64,000 bases of DNA from Methanocorpusculum parvum (GTDB taxonomy: Archaea > Halobacteriota > Methanomicrobia > Methanomicrobiales > Methanocorpusculaceae): positions 1 through 64,000 of the forward strand of contig SUTD01000002.1 in assembly GCA_015063085.1 (NCBI GenBank), in the 5' to 3' direction. The position numbers and the translations under genes are program-made. The notes below the pieces were generated by a model, which saw only the letters and a program-made list of their open reading frames with translations, searched no databases and was not told the origin of the DNA. Positions 50,755 to 60,400 of the stretch are shown here, piece after piece (position 1 is the stretch's first letter; each line of letters starts with the position of its first letter).

Positions 50755-51327
50755 ATGCTCAGATTCGCAATCGTCGGCCACAAAGCAACGACCGAACCTA
50801 CCTTCTCCTTAAACGATATGCCGGGAGGGGCAGGACGGCTTGATATTCTCTGCCGATGCATTAACAGTTCATTCTTCTTAAGTCACGACCTGCGCCGTGA
50901 TGTCGAGTGCTTCTTAATCTTAAAAGGCGGAGAGCCGACAAAGACGCTCCGCTTCGCTGGAGAGACGATTCGCTCCTTAAACCCTGACGAGAGAAGTGCC
51001 GGAGCACTCATCAAAAAAGGACTTACCAAAGAGGCGACCTCCTCCTTCCAGAAAGCAGCAGACGGCATCCACATCAGAGCAGGAGGACTTGCCGAACTGC
51101 TCAAAGAGATTCCGTTTGCCGTCCTCGATGAAAACGGAGAGGACATAAGAGAAGCAGAAACTCTCCCTGAAAACTTCCTCTTATCCGACCACATGAACTT
51201 CACCGAAGAGGAGATGGAGTTAATCAAAGACCTTCCAAAGTACTCCGTCGGCCCGCGTGTACTCCACGCAGACCACACGATTACTATTCTCTTAAACGAG
51301 TTCGACCGGAGGGCAGGCAATGTCTGA
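50755..51327 (+). CDS. trmY: tRNA (pseudouridine(54)-N1)-methyltransferase TrmY
   Basis: A 190-residue SPOUT-class methyltransferase. It starts LRFAIVGHKATTEPTFSLND as in TrmY and the knot region ends VGPRVLHADHTITILLNEFD. It methylates N1 of pseudouridine 54 in archaeal tRNA. Pus10, which makes that pseudouridine, is the next gene and overlaps by eight bases; the pair therefore makes m1-pseudouridine in two coupled steps. TATA-like TAATATATATCC lies about ten bases before the ATG, closer than expected. Confidence 0.93.
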   Translation: MLRFAIVGHKATTEPTFSLNDMPGGAGRLDILCRCINSSFFLSHDLRRDVECFLILKGGEPTKTLRFAGETIRSLNPDERSAGALIKKGLTKEATSSFQKAADGIHIRAGGLAELLKEIPFAVLDENGEDIREAETLPENFLLSDHMNFTEEEMELIKDLPKYSVGPRVLHADHTITILLNEFDRRAGNV

Positions 51328-52558
51328 GGAGATTACCGGAATCCTGGAAAAAGTCCACCAGATTTTAGAGTACGGAGATATCTGCGACCACTGCTTAGGA
51401 CGCCTGTTTGCAAAGCGTTCCTTCGGGCTTACCAATGTCGAGCGCGGACACGCCCTTCGCGTTGCCCACGCACTCGCATACAACATCCCGTTTGCAGACT
51501 ACGAGGCAGGAAACTGCTGGGTGTGCAACGACCTCTTCGACCAGATTCCCTACTGGGCAGAAAAAGCAGTGGACGCAGCAGAAGGCATCGAGTACGAAAC
51601 CTTCGTAATCGGAACCCGTGTTCCGCCGATGATGACCGAATCCGAGGAGATGCTCTGGTCTGACTTATCCCTGGAAAACCCTGAGCCGTTAAAGTCCGAG
51701 ATGAACCGCGAGGTCGGAAAAGCGGTTGCCGCCTTAACCGGCAAGCGCGGAGACCCGAAAAATCCGGAACTCACCATCGTTTTAAACATCGCAGACGACT
51801 GCACCGAGCTGCAGATTGCATCCCTCTACTTCCTCGGACGCTACATGAAACACGTCAGAGGAATCCCGCAAACCCACTGGGACTGCCGCGCATGCAAAGG
51901 AAAAGGCTGCGAACAGTGCAGCTTCACCGGCAAACAGTACCCGACCTCAGTCGAGGAAGAGATTGCAAAAGTCCCGGTTGAAATCTTCAAGGCTGACGCC
52001 GGAATCCTGCACGGAGCCGGTAGAGAGGATATTGACGCACTCTGCTACGGTACCGGAAGACCGTTTGTCATGGAGATGGCAAACCCGAAAGTCAGAACCG
52101 CTGACCTTCGCGAGTTAGAGGAAGCCATCAACAAATCCGCGTTACCGGAGGTAGAAGTCCGTCTCGAATCATGGTCAAACAAGAAAACTGTGGAAATGCT
52201 TAAATCACACAAAGGGCATAAAACATACAGGATTCTGGTTTCAGTAGATGACTCTATCTCTCTGGAAAACATCCAGAACGCCGTTTCAAAGCTGAATGGG
52301 GCTTGGATTGCCCAGCGCACGCCAAATCGCGTCTCGCACAGGCGTGCGGATCTGGTTCGCAAGCGTCAGGTAATCGGCATCCAGGTTCTGGGCGTAGAAA
52401 ACGGCCTCTACCGGTTAGAAGTAATCGGTGACAGTGGTCTCTACATCAAAGAACTTATCTCAGGCGATGAGGGCAGAACAAGCCCGAGTTTGTCTGAAAT
52501 CCTCGCCGCACCCGCGAAAGTCACTGAGTTGGACGTAGTGCAGGTCGACGGATTATAA
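51320..52558 (+). CDS. pus10: tRNA pseudouridine synthase Pus10
   Basis: A 412-residue Pus10. The N-terminal zinc-binding THUMP-like part has CDHCLGRLFAKRS and WVCNDLF, then WDCRACKGKGCEQCSFTGKQ. The catalytic domain has HGAGREDIDALCYGTGRPF with the active Asp, followed by RKRQVIGIQV and the SGLYIKELISGDEGRTSPSL end. It forms pseudouridine at positions 54 and 55 of archaeal tRNA. It overlaps trmY by eight bases and precedes rpl21e by 19. Confidence 0.94.
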   Translation: MSEEITGILEKVHQILEYGDICDHCLGRLFAKRSFGLTNVERGHALRVAHALAYNIPFADYEAGNCWVCNDLFDQIPYWAEKAVDAAEGIEYETFVIGTRVPPMMTESEEMLWSDLSLENPEPLKSEMNREVGKAVAALTGKRGDPKNPELTIVLNIADDCTELQIASLYFLGRYMKHVRGIPQTHWDCRACKGKGCEQCSFTGKQYPTSVEEEIAKVPVEIFKADAGILHGAGREDIDALCYGTGRPFVMEMANPKVRTADLRELEEAINKSALPEVEVRLESWSNKKTVEMLKSHKGHKTYRILVSVDDSISLENIQNAVSKLNGAWIAQRTPNRVSHRRADLVRKRQVIGIQVLGVENGLYRLEVIGDSGLYIKELISGDEGRTSPSLSEILAAPAKVTELDVVQVDGL

Positions 52559-52577
52559 TAATTGAGAGTGATTAAAA

Positions 52578-52874
52578 ATGGCAAAACACAACGGTATTAA
52601 GAAAAGAACAAGATATAAGCTGCAGAAAACCCTCCGCACCCGCGGAATGCCGAATGTAACCAAGTGCATTCAGCACTTCGAAGAGGGTCAGAAGGTCCAC
52701 ATCGTCCTCGACTCCAGCGTTCAGAAGGGACAGCCGCACCCGAGATTCCACGGAAAGACCGGAACCATCGTTGGTCAGAGAGGAAGAGCATGGCTCCTTC
52801 AGATTAAGGACGGAAAGGCAACCAAGACTGTCATTGCCAGACCGCAGCACCTTACTGCACAGAAATATAATTAA
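52578..52874 (+). CDS. rpl21e: 50S ribosomal protein L21e
   Basis: A 98-residue L21e, a large-subunit protein with an SH3-like barrel. It begins AKHNGIKKRTRYKLQKTLRT and has HPRFHGKTGTIVGQRGRAWL, both typical. GAGAGTG serves as ribosome site. The order rpl21e, rpoF, DUF655, rsmA, mtq2-like is common to many Euryarchaeota and supports one translation-linked unit. Confidence 0.95.
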   Translation: MAKHNGIKKRTRYKLQKTLRTRGMPNVTKCIQHFEEGQKVHIVLDSSVQKGQPHPRFHGKTGTIVGQRGRAWLLQIKDGKATKTVIARPQHLTAQKYN

Positions 52875-52913
52875 ACCCCCAATACTTATTTTACCGTACT
52901 TTTGGAGGTCAGC

Positions 52914-53285
52914 ATGAAGGTTAAGAAAATTATCAACGAAGAAATGATGACCCTGCCTGAACTCCGCGAAGAGTTAATTTCTATTCGCGATCAGAGAGCA
53001 GGCGGAGTTGAGGAGACGGAAGGTTCTGTCCGTACACTGTCTTACGAACTGCGTAAAAGTATTGACCATGCAGACACCCTGGGTAAATGCAGTGTTGATA
53101 CCGCAAAAGCACTCTACGAAGAACTTGTGGCCTTGGAAAAGATTACGCCGACCATCGCATGCCGCATTGTAAACATTATGCCGGCAAGCCGCGAAGAGGT
53201 TCGTGCAATCTATGCAAAAGAGAGATTCGTCCTTGTAACCGAGGATGTTGATCAGATCTTAGACATCATCCGCAAGTACGAGTGA
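52914..53285 (+). CDS. rpoF: RNA polymerase subunit Rpo4 (RpoF)
   Basis: A 123-residue Rpb4-like subunit. With Rpo7 it makes the stalk of archaeal RNA polymerase. Family features are INEEMMTLPELREELISIRD and ITPTIACRIVNIMPASREEVRAIYAKE (in part). I start at ATG 52914, preceded by GGAGGTC at six bases; TTG 52902 would add four residues and overlap that site. Ten bases separate it from the DUF655 gene. Confidence 0.92.
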   Translation: MKVKKIINEEMMTLPELREELISIRDQRAGGVEETEGSVRTLSYELRKSIDHADTLGKCSVDTAKALYEELVALEKITPTIACRIVNIMPASREEVRAIYAKERFVLVTEDVDQILDIIRKYE

Positions 53286-53295
53286 GGGAGTAATT

Positions 53296-53874
53296 ATGCC
53301 CCCAAAGACGGAAAGAACTGATAAGAAGGAAGTGGAGGCTATTGTTCTCGACTATCTCCAGTGGGGATATGCAGGCGATAAGCGTCCGTTAAACCAGCGT
53401 GAATCCATTATTCTCGCGGTTGGTACTGATCAGTTCAAGCTGCTGGAACTTACTGCAAAGAAGGATAAGGCAATCAATCTCCATGATGTTGTCTACATCG
53501 GTGACGGGGAAAGAAAGGTTGTCGACCGCGTTAAACGCCGCGTGTCCTTTGCAGAACTGACGCCGACTGCAAAAGGCGAGCTTGAGCCGGCTGTGGCAGA
53601 GATTATTGCTGCATCCGAAGCACGCTTCGTTGAGTTCTATAACACTGCAGTGCCGGTCAGTCTGAAGATGCATATGCTCAACCTTCTTCCGGGATTCGGT
53701 AAGAAGACGTTAACAGACACCCTTACCGAGCGTGAGAAGAAGCCGTTTGAGAGCTTCGCAGACATTAAGGCACGCGTAAAGACGCTCCAGAAGCCGGAGA
53801 AGTTCATTCTTGAGCGGATTATGCTTGAGCTGGAAAACCCTGAAGAGAAGTATCACCTCTTCACCTCCAAATAA
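53296..53874 (+). CDS. DUF655 protein with OB-like and helix-hairpin-helix parts
   Basis: A 192-residue protein. Residues 20-90 look like an S1/OB-like strand domain (IVLDYLQWGYAGDKRP through VVYIGDGERKVVDRVKRR). The second half has helix-hairpin-helix sequence LNLLPGFGKKTLTDTLTERE and ends PEEKYHLFTSK. DUF655 proteins are archaeal, nearly always next to rpoF and rsmA, and thought to bind nucleic acid. Exact role is unknown. A run of T follows the stop before rsmA. Confidence 0.88.
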   Translation: MPPKTERTDKKEVEAIVLDYLQWGYAGDKRPLNQRESIILAVGTDQFKLLELTAKKDKAINLHDVVYIGDGERKVVDRVKRRVSFAELTPTAKGELEPAVAEIIAASEARFVEFYNTAVPVSLKMHMLNLLPGFGKKTLTDTLTEREKKPFESFADIKARVKTLQKPEKFILERIMLELENPEEKYHLFTSK

Positions 53875-53885
53875 CTTTTTTTTTT

Positions 53886-54662
53886 ATGAGAGCGCCAAAC
53901 GATCAGCATTTTTTAGTCGATGACAATGCTGTAGAGAGGATTGCTGACGCAGTTCCTGTTTTCGGCCGCGATGTGTTAGAGATAGGTCCCGGCGGCGGTG
54001 TTTTGACTGCAGCACTTCTTGAGCGCGGAGCACACGTGAGAGCAGTTGAGCTTGATACCGGTCTTCTTCCTAATCTGGAAAGAAGATTTTCAGATGAGCT
54101 TGCGTCGGGAGATTTGACCATCACCGTAGGTGATGCTTCCAAAGTTGAGCTTCCAAAGTTTGATTTGGTTGTGGCAAATCTGCCGTACTCGATTTCTTCG
54201 AAGATTACCTTCCGTCTTTTGGAGGTCGGGTTCGAGAAGGCGGTTTTGATGTATCAGCTTGAGTTTGCAAAACGCCTGGCAGCCGCTCCCGGAAACGGTG
54301 ATTATGGCCGTTTGTCAGTAATGACGCAGGCATTAGCAGACGTTGAGTTTCTGCTGGAGCTTCCGCCGGAGTCCTTTAATCCTCCGCCGGAGGTCTGGTC
54401 TGCAGTGGTTATCCTGACACCGCGTGCACCGCCGGTTCCAATCGATAACCAGAAGGTGTTCTCCGATGTTGTCCGCGAGGTTTTCTCGCATCGGAGAAAG
54501 ACACTTTCGAACTGTTTAAAGGGACTCTCATCCATTTACGGTAAGGAAAAGACAACCGCCTTTATCGCATCATGCGAACCTGAGCTTTTGAAGAAGCGTC
54601 CGGAAGTGCTGTCGGTTGCTGAGTTTATCGAGCTTTCCAATTCCTTTGCGGCACACCTATGA
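53886..54662 (+). CDS. rsmA: 16S rRNA dimethyladenosine transferase RsmA/KsgA
   Basis: A 258-residue RsmA, which dimethylates two neighbouring adenines near the 3' end of 16S rRNA. The SAM motif is VLEIGPGGGVLTAALLERGA and the catalytic motif is VANLPYSISSK. It begins RAPNDQHFLVDDNAVERI, as in archaeal forms. The stop overlaps the next ATG by four bases. A poly-T tract immediately before the start (53876-53885) is unusual for a start region but spacing and family fit. Confidence 0.94.
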   Translation: MRAPNDQHFLVDDNAVERIADAVPVFGRDVLEIGPGGGVLTAALLERGAHVRAVELDTGLLPNLERRFSDELASGDLTITVGDASKVELPKFDLVVANLPYSISSKITFRLLEVGFEKAVLMYQLEFAKRLAAAPGNGDYGRLSVMTQALADVEFLLELPPESFNPPPEVWSAVVILTPRAPPVPIDNQKVFSDVVREVFSHRRKTLSNCLKGLSSIYGKEKTTAFIASCEPELLKKRPEVLSVAEFIELSNSFAAHL

Positions 54663-55228
54663 GTTTTGATGCGTCTCAGGTGTATCAGCCGGCAGAGGAT
54701 ACCTTTTTGTTAATCCGGGCAGCTCTTGCCGAGGTGAAGCCGGAGGATTCGGTAATCGAGATTGGAACCGGCTCCGGGGCTGTCGCAGGCGCTGTGCAGA
54801 AGGCGGCCAGAAAAACGCTTGGCGTTGATATTAATCCGCATGCAGTCGCCCACGCCCGCGAGGTCAACGGTGTCGATGCGATTCGAAGCGATTTGTTTTC
54901 GGCGGTTTCCGGCAGGTTCGATTTGATTTTGTTCAATGCTCCCTATCTTCCAACGCTTCCTGAGGAGAGAATCGATGACTGGCTTGAGTATGCGTTAGAC
55001 GGCGGGGTATCTGGCCGGGATGTTATCGAGCGGTTTTTGCCGGAAGCTGTTTCGCATTTGAGCGAACGCGGGCGCATTCTGCTTCTGATTTCCTCGCTTA
55101 CCGGTTTGCAGGAGACCATAGCACTCTGTGAAGCATGTGGATGTTCTGCCGTGGTCTTCGCAGAAGAAGAGATCGAAGGTGCCGAGATGCTGTATGTGCT
55201 GAAAATTGTTCCGGCGCCGGTTTTGTAG
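54659..55228 (+). CDS. HemK2/Mtq2-like protein glutamine methyltransferase
   Basis: A 189-residue class I methyltransferase. It begins SQVYQPAEDTFLLIRAAL, typical of Mtq2, with SAM motif VIEIGTGSGAVAG. The catalytic motif, normally NPPY, reads NAPY (ILFNAPYLPT), a Pro-to-Ala change. Mtq2/HemK2 methylates the GGQ glutamine of release factor aRF1 with a Trm112 partner. The gene overlaps rsmA by four bases and ends the translation cluster. Confidence 0.88.
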   Translation: MSFDASQVYQPAEDTFLLIRAALAEVKPEDSVIEIGTGSGAVAGAVQKAARKTLGVDINPHAVAHAREVNGVDAIRSDLFSAVSGRFDLILFNAPYLPTLPEERIDDWLEYALDGGVSGRDVIERFLPEAVSHLSERGRILLLISSLTGLQETIALCEACGCSAVVFAEEEIEGAEMLYVLKIVPAPVL

Positions 55229-55263
55229 AGGATAATCTCCGTTTACGGAAAGTGAAAAAAGAT

Positions 55264-56955
55264 TTACTCTCCCCGAATGCACATACATGCATCCGGCGAG
55301 TAACAGTTTTTGCAGTACACATACGAGTAGAACTGATATCCTCCCGATAAGTGGCTGCATACAAATCCGTGCTCTTTTAAAATCCGGCATGCCATATAGC
55401 TTCTCAGTCCGCTCTGACAGATAACAAAGTACCGCTTCGATGAATCAAGCTCACCAATACGTCTGCGCAGCTCAAAGAACGAAATGTTCACCGAACCTTT
55501 GATGTGCCCTGCTGCATATTCGGCAGGAGTTCGGATATCCAGAAACACCGCGTCTTTCATCTCTGCGATTTTTGAAATCATGTCATGGTGGAACTGAACA
55601 ACAAGCCCCTGCCGGACGTTTTCTATTACGTAGCCTGCAAGATTTACCGGATCTTTTGCCGAAGAGTAGGGAGGGGCGTAGGCTAAGTCGAGCTCTTCCA
55701 GATCAGCAGCTCTCAGTCCTGCCTGAATCGCTGTTGCGAGCACATCGATTCGTTTGTCCACTCCGTCAAAGCCGACGGCCTGCGCTCCAAGGATTCTGCC
55801 GTCTGTCGGTGAGAAGAGAACTTTCAGCGTCATGCTCTTTGCCCCCGGATAATAGGAGGCATGAGAGGGAGCGTGGACAATTACTTTGTCGAAGCGGATT
55901 TCTGCATCACGGCACGCCGTTTCATTCAGACCGGCGGATGCTGCCGTCATATCGAAGAGCTTCATTACAGAAACAGCAGCAGCCCCGCGGTAGGGACGCA
56001 TGCGTCCCATGATATTGTCGGCAGCCCATCTGCCCTGACGATTTGCAGGCCCCGCCAGAGATATGAGAGCGTCTTTGCCGCTTACACGGTTTCTGATGGT
56101 CACGGCATCTCCGACGGCATAGATGTCCGGGTTTGAGGTCTGGAGAAAATCGTTTACCAGAATCGAGCCCTTCGAGCCAAGCAGAAGACCGGCTTTTTCG
56201 GCAAGGCCGGTGTCCGGGACAACGCCTGCTGCAAGAATCACCATGTCAGCAGAAAGCGGCTCCCGGTCCTTTCGGTGAATCAGAAGACGGCCATCCTCTT
56301 CTGAAAAGCCTTCGAGCGACTCGTTGAAGAGAAGTGATACTCCCATCTCGCGCAGATACGGGTGAAGACCGGATGCCATATCAAAATCGAGAGAAGGCAT
56401 GACCTGCTTTCCGCGAAGGAGAATTGTTGTCTGAATTCCTGCACGGACAAGGTTTTCCGCAGTCTCCAGTCCGATAAAACCGCCTCCGACAATTACCGCA
56501 GAGGCGGGATTTTTCTCTTCAATAAAGCTGCGGAGGAAAAGTGCATCCTCAACGGTTCTGACGGTGAAAATATTTCGGCAGTCAAGACCGAATGCTTTGG
56601 GAAGAGCCGCTTTTGCTCCGGGCGAGAGGATGAGTTTGTCATAGGTCTCGATGTAGACCGTCCCGTCCTTCAGGTTTTTGACCTCAAGCGTTTTGGTCTC
56701 CGGATTGACGGCTGTCACCTCATTTTCGGTTCTGACCTCTATCGAGAACCACTTTTTGAAACTCTCTGGCGTATGAAGTGTTAACTCATCCTTTTCTGCG
56801 ATTTCGCCGCCGATGTAGTACGGAAGCCCGCAGTTCGCATAGGAGACATGAGCTGTCCGCTCAAAAATGATAATCTCTGCATCCTCGGAAAGCCTCCGAA
56901 GCCGTGCGGCAGCGGTCGCCCCGCCGGCAACCCCGCCAACAATACAGACCTTCAT
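55264..56955 (-). CDS. CoA-disulfide reductase-like flavoprotein fused to rhodanese
   Basis: A 563-residue two-part enzyme. Residues 1-440 are a pyridine-nucleotide disulfide reductase with VCIVGGVAGGATAAARLRR (FAD), SYANCGLPYYIGGEI (single redox Cys as in CoA-disulfide reductase), VIVGGGFIGLETAENL (NAD(P)) and IYAVGDAVTI. Residues about 460-545 are a rhodanese domain with the active CQSGLRS loop. The end has CKNCYSPDACMCI, four Cys in ten residues. It probably reduces a thiol-sulfur carrier such as CoA persulfide. It directly follows the NifX-like gene with no gap. Confidence 0.9.
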   Translation of the reverse strand: MKVCIVGGVAGGATAAARLRRLSEDAEIIIFERTAHVSYANCGLPYYIGGEIAEKDELTLHTPESFKKWFSIEVRTENEVTAVNPETKTLEVKNLKDGTVYIETYDKLILSPGAKAALPKAFGLDCRNIFTVRTVEDALFLRSFIEEKNPASAVIVGGGFIGLETAENLVRAGIQTTILLRGKQVMPSLDFDMASGLHPYLREMGVSLLFNESLEGFSEEDGRLLIHRKDREPLSADMVILAAGVVPDTGLAEKAGLLLGSKGSILVNDFLQTSNPDIYAVGDAVTIRNRVSGKDALISLAGPANRQGRWAADNIMGRMRPYRGAAAVSVMKLFDMTAASAGLNETACRDAEIRFDKVIVHAPSHASYYPGAKSMTLKVLFSPTDGRILGAQAVGFDGVDKRIDVLATAIQAGLRAADLEELDLAYAPPYSSAKDPVNLAGYVIENVRQGLVVQFHHDMISKIAEMKDAVFLDIRTPAEYAAGHIKGSVNISFFELRRRIGELDSSKRYFVICQSGLRSYMACRILKEHGFVCSHLSGGYQFYSYVYCKNCYSPDACMCIRGE

Positions 56956-57378
56956 TTAGTGGTGACAGTGACAGTCATCACCGTGTTCGTGGTGATGGTC
57001 ATGATGTCCGCAGTGACATCCTTCTCCGTCCTCATGGTCATGGTGATGGTGTCCGCAGGAGAAGTCTGGATCATAGGTCAGTGTGCCGTTTAAAAGAGCG
57101 GTTACTGCTTCCAGAGCGTTTCCGGTAATTCCCGGGAAAAGTCTGATTCCAAGCTGTGCTAAGCCGTTTCTGGCACCGCCGCCGATTCCCCCGCAGAGAA
57201 GGACATTTATTTCGTTTTCATAGAGAACCTGCAGAAGTGCTCCGTGTCCGCTTCCGGTGTTGCTGATAATATCGACGTCTAAAAATCCGTCTTCGCTGAC
57301 TGAGAAGATGGTAAACTCAGGACACGAACCAAAGTGCTGGAAGATTTCCCCATTGTATGTAGGCACTGCAATTTTCAT
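56956..57378 (-). CDS. NifX/NifB-like iron-molybdenum cofactor protein with His tail
   Basis: A 140-residue protein. The first 105 residues are the dinitrogenase cofactor-binding fold (KIAVPTYNGEIFQHFGSCPEF, then VLLCGGIGGGARNGLAQLGI). The last 35 residues are nearly all His, Asp, Glu, Gly and Cys, with HHHH and several CxCG/CHC-like groups; this should bind metal ions. I start at ATG 57378; an in-frame ATG upstream adds 24 unrelated residues. Such proteins (also called MTH1175-like) carry Fe-S or other metal clusters. It is the first gene of a pair with the disulfide reductase. Confidence 0.88.
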   Translation of the reverse strand: MKIAVPTYNGEIFQHFGSCPEFTIFSVSEDGFLDVDIISNTGSGHGALLQVLYENEINVLLCGGIGGGARNGLAQLGIRLFPGITGNALEAVTALLNGTLTYDPDFSCGHHHHDHEDGEGCHCGHHDHHHEHGDDCHCHH

Positions 57379-57496
57379 AGAATTGTATTGCCCACGTGAG
57401 GAGATAAACATTTTGTAATAACCAGTATCAGAGCTGAATTCTCGATTCACTGCGATACTGCGCGTAAAAAAAAGAAGTGTCCGGATTGGACGGTAT

Positions 57497-60400
57497 TTAC
57501 TTCGCGTGGTAGTGTGACAGAGGCTCGATGGTGATTGGATTGTTCTTCATAGACTCAATCGCAAGAGCTGCAGCCTCGGCTCCGAAGATGGTTGTGACAT
57601 ACGGAATCGAGTAGTCGATGGTGGCTCTCATCATCTGGAAGTGATCCTGACGTGCATTCTTGTCACCCGGAGTGTTGATGACTAAATCAACGTCTGCTCC
57701 GCGAATCATGTCGATGATGTTTGGAGAGCCTTCCTGAACTTTGCGAACCAGAGACATCGGGACACCGTTGTTTTCCATGTAGCGGACAGTGCCGACCGTT
57801 CCGTAGAGCGTAAATCCTAAGTCATGGAGCTTCTTTGCAATCGGGAGAATCTCCGGTTTCTGGGAATCGGTAACCGAGATAAAGACATTGCCGGCAAGCG
57901 GCAGAGTGTTGTCTGCGGCCTGGGATGCCTTGTAGAATGCACGGCCGAAGTCATAGTCAATTCCGATGACCTCCCCGGTACTCTTCATCTCAGGGCCTAA
58001 GATCGGGTCAACACCCGGAAGCTTGGAGAACGGAAGAAGGACTTCCTTTACTGCAACGTGTTTGATATCTCTTTCCTGGTAGCCGAGCTCGGAAAGTTTC
58101 TTTCCAAGCATGACTTTTGCGGCAATCTTTGCGAGCGGAAGTCCGGTTGCTTTGGAGACGAACGGAACGGTTCTGCTGGCACGCGGGTTTGCCTCGAGAA
58201 CGTAGATGGTTCCGTCATGGAGTGCGTACTGGATGTTGATTAATCCGACAACGTTTAAGGAGAGTGCAATCTTTCTGGTATACTCTTTGACGAGTTCAAT
58301 CTGCTCCGGGGTTAAGGTCTGGGCAGGCAGAACACATGCGGAGTCTCCGGAGTGGACACCTGCTTCTTCGATGTGCTCCATGACACCGCCGATTAAAACC
58401 TGCTCGCCGTCGCAGACAGCATCGACATCAAGCTCGGTTGCGTTGTCAAGGTAACGGTCGATTAAAACCGGATGGGTGTTGGAGACACGGACAGCTTCCT
58501 TGATGTAGGTCTGAAGCTGGAGTTCATCGTGGACTAACTCCATGGCACGTCCTCCAAGGACGTAGCTTGGGCGGACTAAGACCGGGTAGCCGATTTTTGC
58601 GGCAATGTCGTAGGCTTCCTTTTCGGAGTATGCGGAACCGTTTGCCGGAGACGGGATGCCGTCTTTTTCCAGGAGGACGCTGAAGCGGTTTCTGTCCTCT
58701 GCGATATCCATGTTGTCCGGGGCGGTGCCGAGCACTTTGGTCTTTAAGTTGAAGTGTTTGAGTTCTTCCTGAATCGGGATTGCGAGGTTGACGGAGTTCT
58801 GACCGCCGAACTGGACGATAACACCATCGTAGTCGCCTTTTCGTAAGATGTGGACGACATCTTCGAGCTGCATCGGCTCGAAGTAGAGGCGGTCGGAGGT
58901 GTCGAAGTCGGTGGAGACGGTCTCCGGGTTGTTGTTTACGATGTGGACCTCGACGCCTTCTTCGCGTAAGGACTGGACCGCATGTACGGTACAGTAGTCG
59001 AACTCAATACCCTGACCGATACGGATTGCGCCGGAACCAAGGATTAAGACCTTCTTCTTGTCGGAGACGGTCAGTTCACACTCGTCTTCCCAGGTGGAGT
59101 AGTAGTACGGGGTCTTTGCCGGGAACTCGGCGGAGCAGGTATCGACCATCTTGTAGGTCGGAAGGCCGACTAAGCTTTCGACGCGGTAGATGTTCCAGCC
59201 AGTGAGTTCATGAATCTCGGAGTTGGAGAAGCCGAACTTCTTTGCGGAGAGAACGAGCTCATCGGTCGGGTGGGCGCGGAGTTCTGCTTCCATCTCGACG
59301 ATGTTCTTAATCTTCTCAAGGAAGAACGGCTCAATCTGGGTTAAGGCGTAGACCTCGTCTACGGTCATGCCGATTCTGAAGGCGTCAAAGAGGGTCGGGA
59401 ATCTCTCGTCGGTCGGGCGGGAGAGAATCATCTTAATCTCGCTGATGTCGGTGTGCGGGGTGATGTCGGTATCAAGGGAGCGCAGCGCCTTCTTGAATCC
59501 TTCCTCGACGGTTCTGCCGATGGCCATAACTTCTCCCGTACTTTTCATGGCGGTGGTTAAGGTACGGTCTGCGGTCTTGAATTTGTCAAACGGCCAGCGG
59601 GCGACTTTGACGACGACGTAGTCGACGGCAGGCTCGAAGCAGGCAGGCGTGCATCCGGTAACGGAGTTGTCGATTTCGTCTAAGCGAAGGCCGATGGCGA
59701 TTTTTGCGGCAACGCGGGCAATCGGGTATCCGGTTGCTTTGGATGCGAGAGCGGAGGAACGGGAGACTCTCGGGTTGACTTCGATAATTCTGTAGTCCCC
59801 GTCTTTGAATGCCATCTGGATGTTGCATCCTCCCTGGACGTTTAAGGCGCGGATGATTTTGATGGCGGCTCTTCTCATGACACCGAACTCGTCAGCGGTT
59901 AAGGTCTGGATTGGCGCGACGACGACGGATTCTCCGGTGTGGACTCCCATCGGGTCAACGTTTTCCATGCTGCAGATGATGATACAGGTATCACTTGCAT
60001 CACGCATGACTTCGAACTCGATTTCGTTCCAGCCTTTGACGGACTCTTCGATTAAGACCTGGTGGACACGGGATTTGGTTAAGCCGTGCTCGACGATCTT
60101 CTTCAGTTCGTCTTTGGTGTTGGCAACACCTCCGCCGGCACCACCAAGGGTGTATGCAGGGCGGATGATTGCCGGAAGGCCGACTTCGTTGTAGGCTTCT
60201 TCAAGCTGAGCGATATCGGTTAAGATGAAACTCTTCGGGACCGGCTCGCCGATTTCGAGCATGAGCTTCTTGAAGAGGTCACGGTCTTCGCCGTGGTAGA
60301 TTGCATCAAGCGGGGTTCCAAGAATCTGGACGCCTTCTAAGGCACCCATTTCGTAGAGTTCGGCAGTCAGGTTTAATCCGGTCTGGCCGCCCATTCCGGA

